Below are positions 56,870 to 64,000 of a stretch of 64,000 nucleotides of DNA, piece by piece. The translations under genes and the position numbers were made by a program. The notes under the pieces were generated by a model that saw nothing but the letters and a program-made list of their open reading frames with translations, did not search any database and was not told the DNA's origin. The DNA is from Salinibacterium sp. NG253 (GTDB taxonomy: Bacteria; Actinomycetota; Actinomycetes; Actinomycetales; Microbacteriaceae): NCBI RefSeq assembly GCF_015864945.1, contig NZ_JADYWF010000001.1, positions 930,378 to 994,377 of the forward strand, written 5' to 3'. How positions within the stretch are numbered: position 1 is the first letter of the stretch; every line of letters starts with the position of its first letter.

Positions 56870-57475
56870 GTGCGTTTACTCATTACCCAGTTGAGCCGCT
56901 TCGGGCTCGTTGGCAGCGTTGGCCTCGTGATCGACGTCGTCATCTTCAACATTTTGCGCACCACAATCCTCGCGCCCGAAGTTCTGCATGAGGGACCAGT
57001 ACTCGCCAAGGTCGCATCCACTGCGGTCGCCATCGTCGCCAATTGGCTCGGCAATCGTTACTGGACTTTTCGACGCACCAAGCTTCAACATCCTGTTCGC
57101 GAAGGCCTCAAATTCGGGCTAGTGAGCCTCGGCGGCATTCTGATTGGTCTGAGCTGCCTCGTCGTATCGCATTACGTGCTCGGCTTCACTTCGCTGTTAG
57201 CCGACAATATCTCCAGCAACGTGATCGGGCTTGTTCTCGGCACCGTCTTCCGTTTTTGGGGATACCGCACGTGGGTCTTTGTGCAAGAGCCTCTCAACGA
57301 CGAGCTGTCCACGACTGCAGCCGCTGCCACAACCGTCGGTGTCGCGGCAGCCGCTGCCACAACCGGTGCCGCGCTAGGGACGACCGAGCGCGCGATAAGT
57401 CCAGCCGGCCTCTCGCCACTGCACCGGGTCCAGGCAGTTTCGCCCGTCGAGGATCGCGCGCACCGAAACGATTGA
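56870..57475 (+). CDS. GtrA family membrane protein with Ala/Thr-rich tail
   Basis: This 201-residue protein has four hydrophobic helices in its first 135 residues with FGLVGSVGLVIDVVIFNIL, VANWLGNRYWTFRR and NVIGLVLGTVFRFWGYRTWV, the GtrA signature. GtrA proteins are thought to help move polyprenyl-linked sugars across the membrane. A tail of about 55 residues rich in Ala and Thr is encoded partly by a direct repeat. Its last 102 bases overlap the convergent UDP-glucose dehydrogenase gene. Confidence 0.84.
   Translation: MRLLITQLSRFGLVGSVGLVIDVVIFNILRTTILAPEVLHEGPVLAKVASTAVAIVANWLGNRYWTFRRTKLQHPVREGLKFGLVSLGGILIGLSCLVVSHYVLGFTSLLADNISSNVIGLVLGTVFRFWGYRTWVFVQEPLNDELSTTAAAATTVGVAAAAATTGAALGTTERAISPAGLSPLHRVQAVSPVEDRAHRND
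57317..57365. repeat. 19-base direct repeat in the GtrA tail
   Basis: GCAGCCGCTGCCACAACCG occurs at 57317-57335 and again at 57347-57365, a period of 30 bases. It encodes repeated Ala-Ala-Ala-Thr-Thr in the GtrA tail. Confidence 0.85.
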
Positions 57476-58675
57476 GTCCAGCGTGCTCGGATCAATGGCA
57501 CGGTACTCGCGCCATTCGGTGAGCACGAGGACAACATCGGCATCCTTCGCCGCTTCTTCGACCGTGGTGACGTAATCGAGTCCAGGACGTAGCCGCCGCG
57601 ACGTCTCGATCGCCTGCGGGTCAGTCGCGCGAACGTGAGCCCCAAGCTCTGCAAGTCGCGCCGCCACGTCGAGCGCTGGCGAATCCCGAACGTCGTCAGA
57701 GTCAGGTTTGAAAGCGAGACCCAACACAGCCACCCGCGCGCCCTCGATGGTCCCGCCAAGCACCTCGCGGCACAGGTCAACCATGCGTTCGCGTCGGCGA
57801 AGATTAATCGCGTCGACCTCGCCCAAGAAGCTCAGGGCATCGCCAGCACCGAGCTCTGAGGCACGAGCCATGAAAGCGCGGATGTCCTTGGGGAGACAGC
57901 CGCCGCCGAAACCGAGACCGGCGTTCAAGAAACGACGACCGATGCGCTGGTCGTAGCCGATGGCATCCGCGAGTTGCGTAACGTCGGCACCCGTGACTTC
58001 AGCCACTTCTGCCATGGCATTGATGAACGAAATTTTGGTGGCGAGAAACGCGTTCGCTGCGACCTTGACGAGTTCAGATGTCGCGTAGTCGGTGACAACC
58101 CGCGGGATGTTCTGGGCCAAGACGGTGGCGTAAACCTCGTCAAGAGCAGAGACAGAGTGCGTGTCTTCGGGGCGGACCCCATATACGAGACGGTCAGGAC
58201 TGATGGTGTCCTTCACCGCGTAGCCTTCGCGCAAGAACTCAGGGTTCCACGCCAGATGAGCGCCAACGGCCTCGATTCGAACAGCAAGGCGCTCCGCTGT
58301 GCCCACAGGCACCGTGGACTTGCCAACAACGACGTCGCCCTCCGTGAGATGCGGAATAATCGCGTCGAATGCAGCTTCGACAAAGCGCAAGTCGGCAGCG
58401 TTCGAGTCGGCTTGTTGCGGAGTACCGACCGCAATGAAATGCACCGTCGCCCCCTCGGCCAGGCTCATGTCGGTAGTAAAGCTGAGCGTGCCCGCGGCGA
58501 GCGTTTCGGCGAGCAATTCGGGCAACCCCGGTTCATAAAACGGCGCGTGCGCCGACGACAACAGTGCGACTTTCGCCGCATCAATGTCGATACCAACGAC
58601 CTCATGGCCGAGCTTTGCGAGAGATGAGGCGTGGACGGCACCGAGGTACCCGCATCCGATAACTGAGATCTTCAC
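57374..58675 (-). CDS. ugd: UDP-glucose 6-dehydrogenase
   Basis: This protein of about 433 residues has the NAD loop ISVIGCGYLGAVHASSLAKL, VHFIAVGTPQQ, and LAWNPEFLREGYAVKDTISP. The catalytic Cys lies in FGGGCLPKDIRAF, the UDP-glucose dehydrogenase form as opposed to the GGHCIPVYP of the wbpA gene. It makes UDP-glucuronate, another acidic sugar donor for the glycan region. The GTG at 58675 has AGGG eight bases upstream; a GTG at 58684 is too close to that site. It sits between genes that are otherwise neighbours in the conserved backbone (GtrA and PH), so it may be an insertion. Confidence 0.9.
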   Translation of the reverse strand: MKISVIGCGYLGAVHASSLAKLGHEVVGIDIDAAKVALLSSAHAPFYEPGLPELLAETLAAGTLSFTTDMSLAEGATVHFIAVGTPQQADSNAADLRFVEAAFDAIIPHLTEGDVVVGKSTVPVGTAERLAVRIEAVGAHLAWNPEFLREGYAVKDTISPDRLVYGVRPEDTHSVSALDEVYATVLAQNIPRVVTDYATSELVKVAANAFLATKISFINAMAEVAEVTGADVTQLADAIGYDQRIGRRFLNAGLGFGGGCLPKDIRAFMARASELGAGDALSFLGEVDAINLRRRERMVDLCREVLGGTIEGARVAVLGLAFKPDSDDVRDSPALDVAARLAELGAHVRATDPQAIETSRRLRPGLDYVTTVEEAAKDADVVLVLTEWREYRAIDPSTLDSIVSVRAILDGRNCLDPVQWREAGWTYRALGRP

Positions 58676-58759
58676 GTTGCGCACCCTATCTGATGAGAGT
58701 TGACGCCGAGTAAATTGCCCAAGCGGATGCCGCGAGAGCGTTCTCTGCGAGGGTGCGTT

Positions 58760-59299
58760 TTAGCGTGTTCCCCACACGGTGGTCTCGTCTGACGCCTGCG
58801 ATTCTTCGCGCTGCCGACGCAGCGAAACCACGTTTTGGTTGTTCTCCATGAGATCGTGCAGCGCTGCTTGAGTAAGGGAGACCGAGGGAATATCACGCAG
58901 TACCACGGGGTGATCGTGGCCGGCGTTGATCAGCAGATCGCCGCTGCCGAACATCCGCTGAACCCAGGATTGACGCACGGTGACGTCGTAGCCGCGACTG
59001 TGCAGCAGCTCTTGGCGGATGCGCACGAAGACACCGCTGGAGAGCACCACGCGACGCGTCGTGATCGTGTAGTTGCGGGCAAGCCAGCCGAAGAAGGGCA
59101 AGAACCACGCGACAATGATGACGAGCAGCCCGGCGGTGAGAAGAGCAAGGTTCTGCCAATTCTCCGGGAAACTACCAAAGAAATAGCCGAGCGCTCCCGC
59201 TGTCGCCACAAAGACGATTCCTGGGAAAGTCAGCGCGCGCGCGTGAGAGCGAACGCGGGCAACAATGGCCTCGCGCTGAACGCTCATCTCATTCGGCAT
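58760..59299 (-). CDS. PH domain-containing membrane protein
   Basis: This 179-residue protein has two hydrophobic helices at about residues 24-42 and 50-70. A bacterial PH-like domain (DUF304/bPH2) follows with YTITTRRVVLSSGVFVRIRQ and LLINAGHDHPVVLRDIPSV. The function is unknown, although such proteins are conserved beside birA in actinobacteria. It is just downstream of birA on the same strand. ATG starts at 59299 and 59287 are both possible. Confidence 0.82.
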   Translation of the reverse strand: MPNEMSVQREAIVARVRSHARALTFPGIVFVATAGALGYFFGSFPENWQNLALLTAGLLVIIVAWFLPFFGWLARNYTITTRRVVLSSGVFVRIRQELLHSRGYDVTVRQSWVQRMFGSGDLLINAGHDHPVVLRDIPSVSLTQAALHDLMENNQNVVSLRRQREESQASDETTVWGTR

Positions 59300-59302
59300 A
59301 GA

Positions 59303-60079
59303 TCATTCATACCGCAGGTGAGTGACGTCGCCTGCCGCGACGTGCTGCCGGAGCCCGTTCGCATCGTCGTTAACCACGAGTTGGCCCCGGTCGTCGACGG
59401 TTTCGGCGGTTCCAAAGATTCGGGCGCCGCCGGGCAGCTCGACCCGCACACGACGACCGATAGTTCCGCACTCAGCTCGAACGGCATCCGCGATTCCGCT
59501 GGGCACTGCATCAAGTCCAGCAGCGCTGAACTGGGTCATAAGGTGCGTGAGCTCGGTGAGGTACCGGCTCAGCGCCTCATCAAGGCCGGGCTCGGCCCCT
59601 TCCAGAGCGAGAGAGGTGGAAACGGATGTCGGGAGCTCGTCGCGCTCGATCGTGAGGTTCAATCCCGCCCCCACGACCACTCCTGTGCCGCCCGCCACGA
59701 GTTCAGAAAGCAATCCCGACACCTTCAGGCCTTCGATCTGAACGTCATTGGGCCACTTGAGGGTGACCTCGCGGTCGGTGACGAGGCTGCGCACGGCGCG
59801 TGCCATCGCCAATCCGCCAATGAGCGGCATCCACGACAGAGCTTCAATGGGGGCACCCTCGGGTGCGACGAGCACGGAAACGGCGAATGTTTTACCTGCA
59901 GGCGCCACCCATTCCCGCCCCAAGCGTCCGCGACCCGCCGTCTGATTGGTGGTCACGAGCGCTGACAGATGTTCGGCATCCCCCCGAGCTGCGCGCGTGA
60001 GGAGCTCCTTGTTCGTCGAGCCGATTTCATCGACGTGCTCAAGCAGCGGCAGAACGGCGGTACTCAATGGCAAGTGCAT
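59303..60079 (-). CDS. birA: Biotin-[acetyl-CoA-carboxylase] ligase BirA
   Basis: This 258-residue monofunctional biotin ligase has HVDEIGSTNKELL, TTNQTAGRGRLGREWVAP (biotin-AMP loop), VTLKWPNDVQIEGLKVSG and GTGVVVGAGLNLTI, with a C-terminal SH3-like domain. It lacks an N-terminal DNA-binding domain, as usual in actinobacteria, and biotinylates the carboxylase BCCP subunit. It is divergent from accD, a conserved pairing. Confidence 0.93.
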   Translation of the reverse strand: MHLPLSTAVLPLLEHVDEIGSTNKELLTRAARGDAEHLSALVTTNQTAGRGRLGREWVAPAGKTFAVSVLVAPEGAPIEALSWMPLIGGLAMARAVRSLVTDREVTLKWPNDVQIEGLKVSGLLSELVAGGTGVVVGAGLNLTIERDELPTSVSTSLALEGAEPGLDEALSRYLTELTHLMTQFSAAGLDAVPSGIADAVRAECGTIGRRVRVELPGGARIFGTAETVDDRGQLVVNDDANGLRQHVAAGDVTHLRYE

Positions 60080-60152
60080 CGCTTAAGCGTAGAGCGCTGC
60101 AGCACCCCAGAGATGCCGTCTCTAGTGTTTCCTCAATGAAACCGGCCTGAAA

Positions 60153-60178
60153 CTTGTGGGTTCCGCCAACCCCACAAG
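60153..60178. promoter_or_regulatory. Inverted repeat between birA and accD
   Basis: CTTGTGGGTT and AACCCCACAAG form an imperfect dyad (one extra C) 27 bases before the accD start codon. It could be an operator for a fatty-acid or biotin regulator, or a hairpin in the leader. The factor is unknown. Confidence 0.4.
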
Positions 60179-60205
60179 CGGTGGATGGGTGGGTAAAGTG
60201 ACACA

Positions 60206-61804
60206 GTGACCGAAGACAACTCGACTCCAGACATGTTCACGACCGCCGGCCGGATCGCCGATCTTAAGAACCGCTATCACGAGGCCGTGACGGCCAGTGG
60301 CGACGCGGCGATTGAAAAGCAGCACGCTAAGGGCAAGATGACCGCCCGCGAGCGCATCGAGCAGTTGCTCGACCACGGCTCGTTTGTGGAGCTCGACGAG
60401 TTTGTTCGCCACCGCACCCACGCCTTCGGCATGGAAAAGAAGCGTCCCTACGGTGACGCTGTTGTGACGGGCGTTGGCACGATCCACGGTCGCCAGGTTG
60501 CGGTTTACGCTCAAGACTTCACCATCTTCGGTGGTTCGTTGGGCGAGGTCGCCGGCGAGAAGATCATCAAAGTCATGGACCACGCGATGAAGACGGGTGT
60601 TCCCATCATCGGCATGCTCGACTCCGGTGGAGCCCGCATTCAGGAGGGCGTTGTTGCTCTCGGCAAGTACGGCGAAATCTTCCGCCGCAATACCCAAGCT
60701 TCGGGTGTCATCCCGCAGATCTCGATCATCATGGGCCCGGCTGCCGGTGGCGCCGTGTACTCCCCCGCGCTCACCGACTTTGTGATCATGGTCGATAAGA
60801 CGAGCCAAATGTTCGTGACCGGCCCCGACGTCATCAAGACCGTTACCGGTGAAGACGTCGGCATGGAAGAGCTCGGCGGCGCGCTCACCCACAACAAGGT
60901 TTCGGGTGTTGCCCACTACCTTGCCAGCGATGAAGAGGATGCCCTCGACTACGCCCGCACGCTCGTGGGCTTCCTGCCCGACAACAACATGTCGGATGCT
61001 CCCGTCTACGAGAGTGAAGTTGAGCTCGAAATTACGGATGAGGATCGCAAACTCAACTCGATCATCCCCGACAGCCCCAACCAGCCCTACGACGTGAAGA
61101 CGATCATCGAACACATCGTCGACAACGGCGACTTCCTCGAGACTCAGCCTCTCTTCGCCCCCAACATTGTGGTCGGCTTCGGTCGCGTTGAAGGTCGCTC
61201 GGTGGGCATCGTCGCCAACCAGCCGCAGGCAATGGCGGGAACCCTCAATATCGAGGCCGGCGAAAAAGCGTCACGCTTCGTGCGTTTCTGCGACGCGTTC
61301 AGCATCCCGATTCTCACTCTCGTCGATGTTCCCGGCTACCTGCCGGGCACCGACCAGGAGTGGACCGGTGTTATCCGTCGTGGCGCCAAGCTCCTCTACG
61401 CCTACGCCGAAGCAACTGTGCCTCTCGTCACCGTCATCACTCGCAAGGCGTACGGCGGGGCCTACATCGTTATGGGATCCAAGCAGTTGGGCGCCGACCT
61501 CAACTATGCGTGGCCGACTGCTGAGATCGCCGTCATGGGCGGCCAAGGCGCCGTCAACATCCTGTACCGCGGTGAGATCAAGGCAGCCGAGGCCGCCGGT
61601 GAGGATGTCGCAGCCGTGCGCACTCGCCTCGCCAACGAATACACCTACAACGTTGCCAGCCCGTTCCTCGCGGCAGAGCGCGGCGAGCTCGACGGCGTTA
61701 TTGAGCCCGCTGCTACTCGTGTACAGGTTGTGAAGGCGTTGCGGGCTCTGCGCACCAAGCGCGCGAGCATGCCGCCCAAGAAGCACGGAAACATTCCACT
61801 GTGA
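60206..61804 (+). CDS. accD: Acyl-CoA carboxylase carboxyltransferase (beta) subunit
   Basis: This 532-residue carboxyltransferase has the crotonase-fold halves typical of PccB/AccD proteins. [17 protein letters not shown] is the acyl-CoA oxyanion site, with [18 protein letters not shown] and [14 protein letters not shown]; the C-terminal half has [17 protein letters not shown] and [18 protein letters not shown]. It transfers CO2 from carboxybiotin to acetyl- or propionyl-CoA for fatty-acid precursors. The GTG start at 60206 is used. It overlaps accE by GTGA. The biotin carboxylase subunit is outside the window. Confidence 0.93.
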   Translation: MTEDNSTPDMFTTAGRIADLKNRYHEAVTASGDAAIEKQHAKGKMTARERIEQLLDHGSFVELDEFVRHRTHAFGMEKKRPYGDAVVTGVGTIHGRQVAVYAQDFTIFGGSLGEVAGEKIIKVMDHAMKTGVPIIGMLDSGGARIQEGVVALGKYGEIFRRNTQASGVIPQISIIMGPAAGGAVYSPALTDFVIMVDKTSQMFVTGPDVIKTVTGEDVGMEELGGALTHNKVSGVAHYLASDEEDALDYARTLVGFLPDNNMSDAPVYESEVELEITDEDRKLNSIIPDSPNQPYDVKTIIEHIVDNGDFLETQPLFAPNIVVGFGRVEGRSVGIVANQPQAMAGTLNIEAGEKASRFVRFCDAFSIPILTLVDVPGYLPGTDQEWTGVIRRGAKLLYAYAEATVPLVTVITRKAYGGAYIVMGSKQLGADLNYAWPTAEIAVMGGQGAVNILYRGEIKAAEAAGEDVAAVRTRLANEYTYNVASPFLAAERGELDGVIEPAATRVQVVKALRALRTKRASMPPKKHGNIPL

Positions 61805-62037
61805 ACGGCAAGCACAGGCAGGAGGAGCCTGCAGACATCCGCATCGTTTCCGCCAATGTCTCTGCTGACGAGGTCGCGGCGGTTACGGCCGTCGTGCGGG
61901 CTGCCCTGCTGGAGTCAGCAGAACTTGCGGGAGCCGATGAAACGGCCCCGATCACGGCGTGGGCCCGCAGCCAACGACCGATTCGGCAACCGCTCTCTCG
62001 CGGTCCTGGGGCTTGGAATGCGAGCGCTCGCCGCTAG
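61801..62037 (+). CDS. accE: Acyl-CoA carboxylase epsilon subunit
   Basis: This 78-residue protein has the short epsilon-subunit pattern: [20 protein letters not shown] near the N-terminus and a C-terminal [19 protein letters not shown]. Epsilon subunits stabilise and stimulate actinobacterial carboxylases through the beta subunit. It starts by GTG overlapping the accD stop and is the last gene of the unit. Confidence 0.87.
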   Translation: MNGKHRQEEPADIRIVSANVSADEVAAVTAVVRAALLESAELAGADETAPITAWARSQRPIRQPLSRGPGAWNASARR

Positions 62038-62058
62038 CAACGGTGCTTTTGCGCCGTG

Positions 62059-62121
62059 TTTCGACGAAAACATGTGGTTTCGTAGTCGTACCCCGTTCGC
62101 GGGGTGCGGAATTCGTCGAAA
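62059..62121. terminator. Large stem-loop with nested UUCG hairpin after accE
   Basis: TTTCGACGAA (62059-62068) and TTCGTCGAAA (62112-62121) are perfect inverted arms. Between them ACCCCG-TTCG-CGGGGT (62090-62105) forms a 6-bp hairpin with a UUCG tetraloop. It lies 22 bases after the accE stop and may end or stabilise the acc transcript. Confidence 0.55.
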
Positions 62122-62300
62122 ACTGTAGATTAGGGCTACTTTTTCACCTGAATTCACGAATTGTCCCCCGAGAGTCCCCCTAAAAACCGACTTTGTTAGT
62201 TGTTTGCATGATGCAGAATATTAACTGCTAGGTGGATCTCCATAGGAGTTACACCGCCAAAGGTTGGCCGACTAGGGTAAGCGGGCCAATTCTTTGGGGG

Positions 62301-62337
62301 CGGATCAGGACGATATTCGGGTTATCGTCCTGATCCG
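62301..62337. terminator. Strong 14-bp hairpin in the convergent gap
   Basis: CGGATCAGGACGAT and ATCGTCCTGATCCG pair perfectly over 14 bases around a 9-base loop. It lies 264 bases after accE and is followed by a second hairpin. There is no clear T tract. Confidence 0.6.
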
Positions 62338-62348
62338 GGTTCTAGCGA

Positions 62349-62388
62349 AGGACCGGAGAAGTGCTTCTTATAGCCACTCCGGTCCTTC
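62349..62388. terminator. 11-bp hairpin in the convergent gap
   Basis: AAGGACCGGAG (62349-62359) and CTCCGGTCCTT (62378-62388) pair perfectly with an 18-base loop. Its A-rich left end and T-containing right end would serve either strand as a terminator. Confidence 0.6.
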
Positions 62389-62600
62389 CGCCTTTAACCC
62401 GCCTGCGGGCTGCGCTCGGCGTGTGGCCCGTCCGTGCAGGTTCAGCCAACGTTCGCCTGCCGGGTCGAACAGCGACTCACTCCAGCACCCTTCAGAGCGC
62501 ACCGCGAACCCGCCAGCGGGGCTCTAGCGCCTCAGGCGCCCTTGGGCGCACCCAAGCAACGCGCAACGTCTGCGACGCCTGTAGGGCGCAAGCAGAGCGG
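62389..62600. other. Non-coding GC-rich stretch
   Basis: No gene was recognised between the hairpins and the 3' end of the minus-strand membrane-protein gene. It contains a short GCGCCC-TT-GGGCGC inverted repeat near 62540. Confidence 0.35.
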
Positions 62601-63650
62601 TTAAACGCTGACGCTGTCGACGCGAGGAATCTCGAGCCAGATGTCGACGACATCCTCTTCGAGAGAGTCTTGGCCGAGAGCGCTGGATTCGCCATCGCCG
62701 GCGCTGTGTAGCCCGACGACCGTGATCGCGACATCCGACCCTTCAGGAACAGTGCGAGCAATCACTTTGTCGGCGCTGGTTGATTGGATCGCCTGCGCGA
62801 GACGGTTGAGCACCCGATCGAGATCTTCGTCAGAGAGGTCGTCAATTCCCCCCTCGTCAAGAAGAGTGACAGTCGCACCGCGACGGCGAGCGATCATGAC
62901 CTGATCGCGCACGGCATCGTTGAGAAGCTTGCGCCCGCGAATCTCGTCGCGGATAGCTCCTTCAAGGTTCAAGCACTCGCGGCGTTCGGCATCCGATAAA
63001 TCACCGTCGGTCTCTTGGATGCGTTCGAGCATCTCAAGCGCCATCATTCCCGTCTGCTCAAGCCGGAACTGTCGCTCATGAACGTGAGCATCCTGCGCGG
63101 CTTGCCAATCGGTTGCTTCCTGCTCAGCAAGCACAAACCGCTGAGCATCCTTGGATGCCTTTGCCAGCCCGCTCGAGAGAACGTGAGAGACGGCCACCCA
63201 TGATGCACTTCCGACGATGCCCAAACTAAAGAGGCCTGCTGGTCCTACGGGACCGAGGCTGAAGGTATGCGCGACAAGGAATCCGATACCCAACCAGGCG
63301 AAGGTGTGGCGCCCACGGGTCGAGGTAATGGTGAGCAGAGTTCCGCTGGCGGCCACGTACCACGTTGCATAGCCCGTGCCGCCCTCACGCGTGAAGTCGA
63401 GCTCATTTGCGACGAGCAGTGAGATCGCAACGACCGTGGCGAAGTTGAAGGTCGCCATCCAGATCGGCATTCGCACGGGGCCCCACGGCACCAGGCTGAC
63501 AACCGTTGCGATGCCGTAAAGAACCATCGCAACATAGATCGGACCGGGTCGGTCAGGGATATCAATCGTGTAGTTCGCCAAGACGATGTGGTACGCCGAG
63601 AAGAGCGCAGCCATGCCGACGATTAGGTAACGAGGAACTCCGATATTCAC
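62601..63650 (-). CDS. Membrane protein of unknown function coupled to a histidine-kinase-like gene
   Basis: This 349-residue protein has about six hydrophobic helices in its first 165 residues. A charged, probably coiled-coil region (about 170-250) follows, with RQFRLEQTGMMALEMLERIQ, and an acidic C-terminal part. It resembles the sensory and dimerisation part of a two-component sensor without the ATPase domain. The start overlaps the stop of the kinase-like gene by four bases, so the two probably act together. No family name could be assigned. Confidence 0.65.
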   Translation of the reverse strand: MNIGVPRYLIVGMAALFSAYHIVLANYTIDIPDRPGPIYVAMVLYGIATVVSLVPWGPVRMPIWMATFNFATVVAISLLVANELDFTREGGTGYATWYVAASGTLLTITSTRGRHTFAWLGIGFLVAHTFSLGPVGPAGLFSLGIVGSASWVAVSHVLSSGLAKASKDAQRFVLAEQEATDWQAAQDAHVHERQFRLEQTGMMALEMLERIQETDGDLSDAERRECLNLEGAIRDEIRGRKLLNDAVRDQVMIARRRGATVTLLDEGGIDDLSDEDLDRVLNRLAQAIQSTSADKVIARTVPEGSDVAITVVGLHSAGDGESSALGQDSLEEDVVDIWLEIPRVDSVSV

Positions 63651-64000
63651 AGATCATCCCCCTCGGCGTCGTTCCTGATAGTGCGCACACTTTCAGTGTT
63701 TATCTCGTCGCTGCGATTGCCGTGCGGCCACTGGATACAGATTTGAGTTCCCGCACCAGGCACTGAGGCGATTGCGGTTCGACCGCCAGCGTTGGCGACT
63801 CGCTCCACAATCGACACTCGCACGCCCAAGCGTTCTTGCGGCACGGAGTCCAAATCGAATCCCGCTCCGGTATCGGTGACAAGAATTTCGATGCCGTTGC
63901 CTTCGAGACCGCGAACCTCGACGCTGCGTTGAGTATCTGAAGCACCCGCGTGCTGAATGCTGTTCATCATCGCCTGCACGGCAGCGGAGTGCACCGCTTC
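63647..64000 (-). CDS. Sensor histidine kinase-like ATPase, truncated by the window end
   Basis: The visible 117 C-terminal residues hold the HATPase domain: the N-box NSIQHAG, the G1 box VTDTGAGFDLDSVP and LGVRVSIVERVANAGG, with GTQICIQWP near the end. The upstream part, including any His phosphorylation site, lies outside the window. It is closest to NarL-type two-component kinases by motif spacing. Confidence 0.8.
   Translation of the reverse strand, partial: EAVHSAAVQAMMNSIQHAGASDTQRSVEVRGLEGNGIEILVTDTGAGFDLDSVPQERLGVRVSIVERVANAGGRTAIASVPGAGTQICIQWPHGNRSDEINTESVRTIRNDAEGDDL

Noticed and set aside
60122-61114. 330-residue minus-strand frame opposite accD
   Set aside because: It mirrors the strongly conserved accD reading frame, a known artefact in high-GC genomes.
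62220-62300. A named riboswitch upstream of the hairpins
   Set aside because: No consensus of a known riboswitch class was visible, and no gene start follows on the plus strand.

Overview
The window comes from a high-GC Gram-positive actinobacterium, most likely of the family Microbacteriaceae (inference). The signs are a WhiB2-type regulator, DUF3499, an acyl-CoA carboxylase with an epsilon subunit, a PH-domain protein beside birA, cell-wall-binding repeat 2 domains, a DUF222/HNH (13E12-type) remnant, and frequent GTG/TTG starts with GGAGG-like ribosome binding sites. No rRNA, tRNA or CRISPR array was recognised.

The two ends form a conserved actinobacterial backbone. The left part (1-11084) holds an RDD protein, manB, DUF3499, a degenerate zincin-like protein, DUF5719, a large membrane glycosyltransferase, whiB2, two tandem GDP-mannose 4,6-dehydratases and manA. 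The right part (53735-62037) holds an LCP ligase, purE, purK, a GtrA protein, a UDP-glucose dehydrogenase, a PH protein, birA, accD and accE. From memory, the order resembles the manA-manB-whiB2 ... purE-purK-birA-accD5-accE5 stretch of Mycobacterium tuberculosis. Here about 42 kb of surface-glycan genes separate the two parts.

The glycan region has sub-blocks. 11193-16000: a glutaryl-CoA-dehydrogenase-like enzyme, two tandem O-antigen ligase/polymerase proteins and galE. 16017-21171: a secreted CWB2 protein, a wrecked glycosyltransferase gene, and three genes for UDP-GlcNAc3NAcA (wbpD-, wbpE- and wbpB-like); the matching wbpA-like dehydrogenase is at 30273. 21238-30088: six glycosyltransferases, a DUF2304 protein and an MsbA-type ABC exporter. 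30273-41710: wbpA, an epimerase / cytidylyltransferase / pyruvyltransferase / LicD island lying between two decayed pieces of wbpA and an IS3 remnant, a Wzm/Wzt-type ABC transporter, a GlfT2-like galactofuranosyltransferase and an IS481 copy. 41963-47401: a second pyruvyltransferase, two CDP-glycerol glycerophosphotransferase-family proteins, a second cytidylyltransferase and a DUF222/HNH remnant. 47451-53702: UDP-galactopyranose mutase, a GlfT1-like and other glycosyltransferases, and a DUF6541 membrane protein.

Together these genes could supply GDP-mannose and GDP-4-keto-6-deoxymannose, UDP-Gal and UDP-Galf, UDP-GlcA, UDP-GlcNAc3NAcA and a CDP-polyol. They could assemble a galactan-type and/or phosphopolyol (teichoic-acid-like), pyruvylated wall polymer, export it by ABC transport, and attach it through LCP or O-antigen-ligase-like enzymes. 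No initiating polyprenyl-phosphate glycosyltransferase and no Wzx flippase was recognised. The end of the window (62601-64000) holds a membrane protein coupled to a truncated histidine-kinase-like gene.
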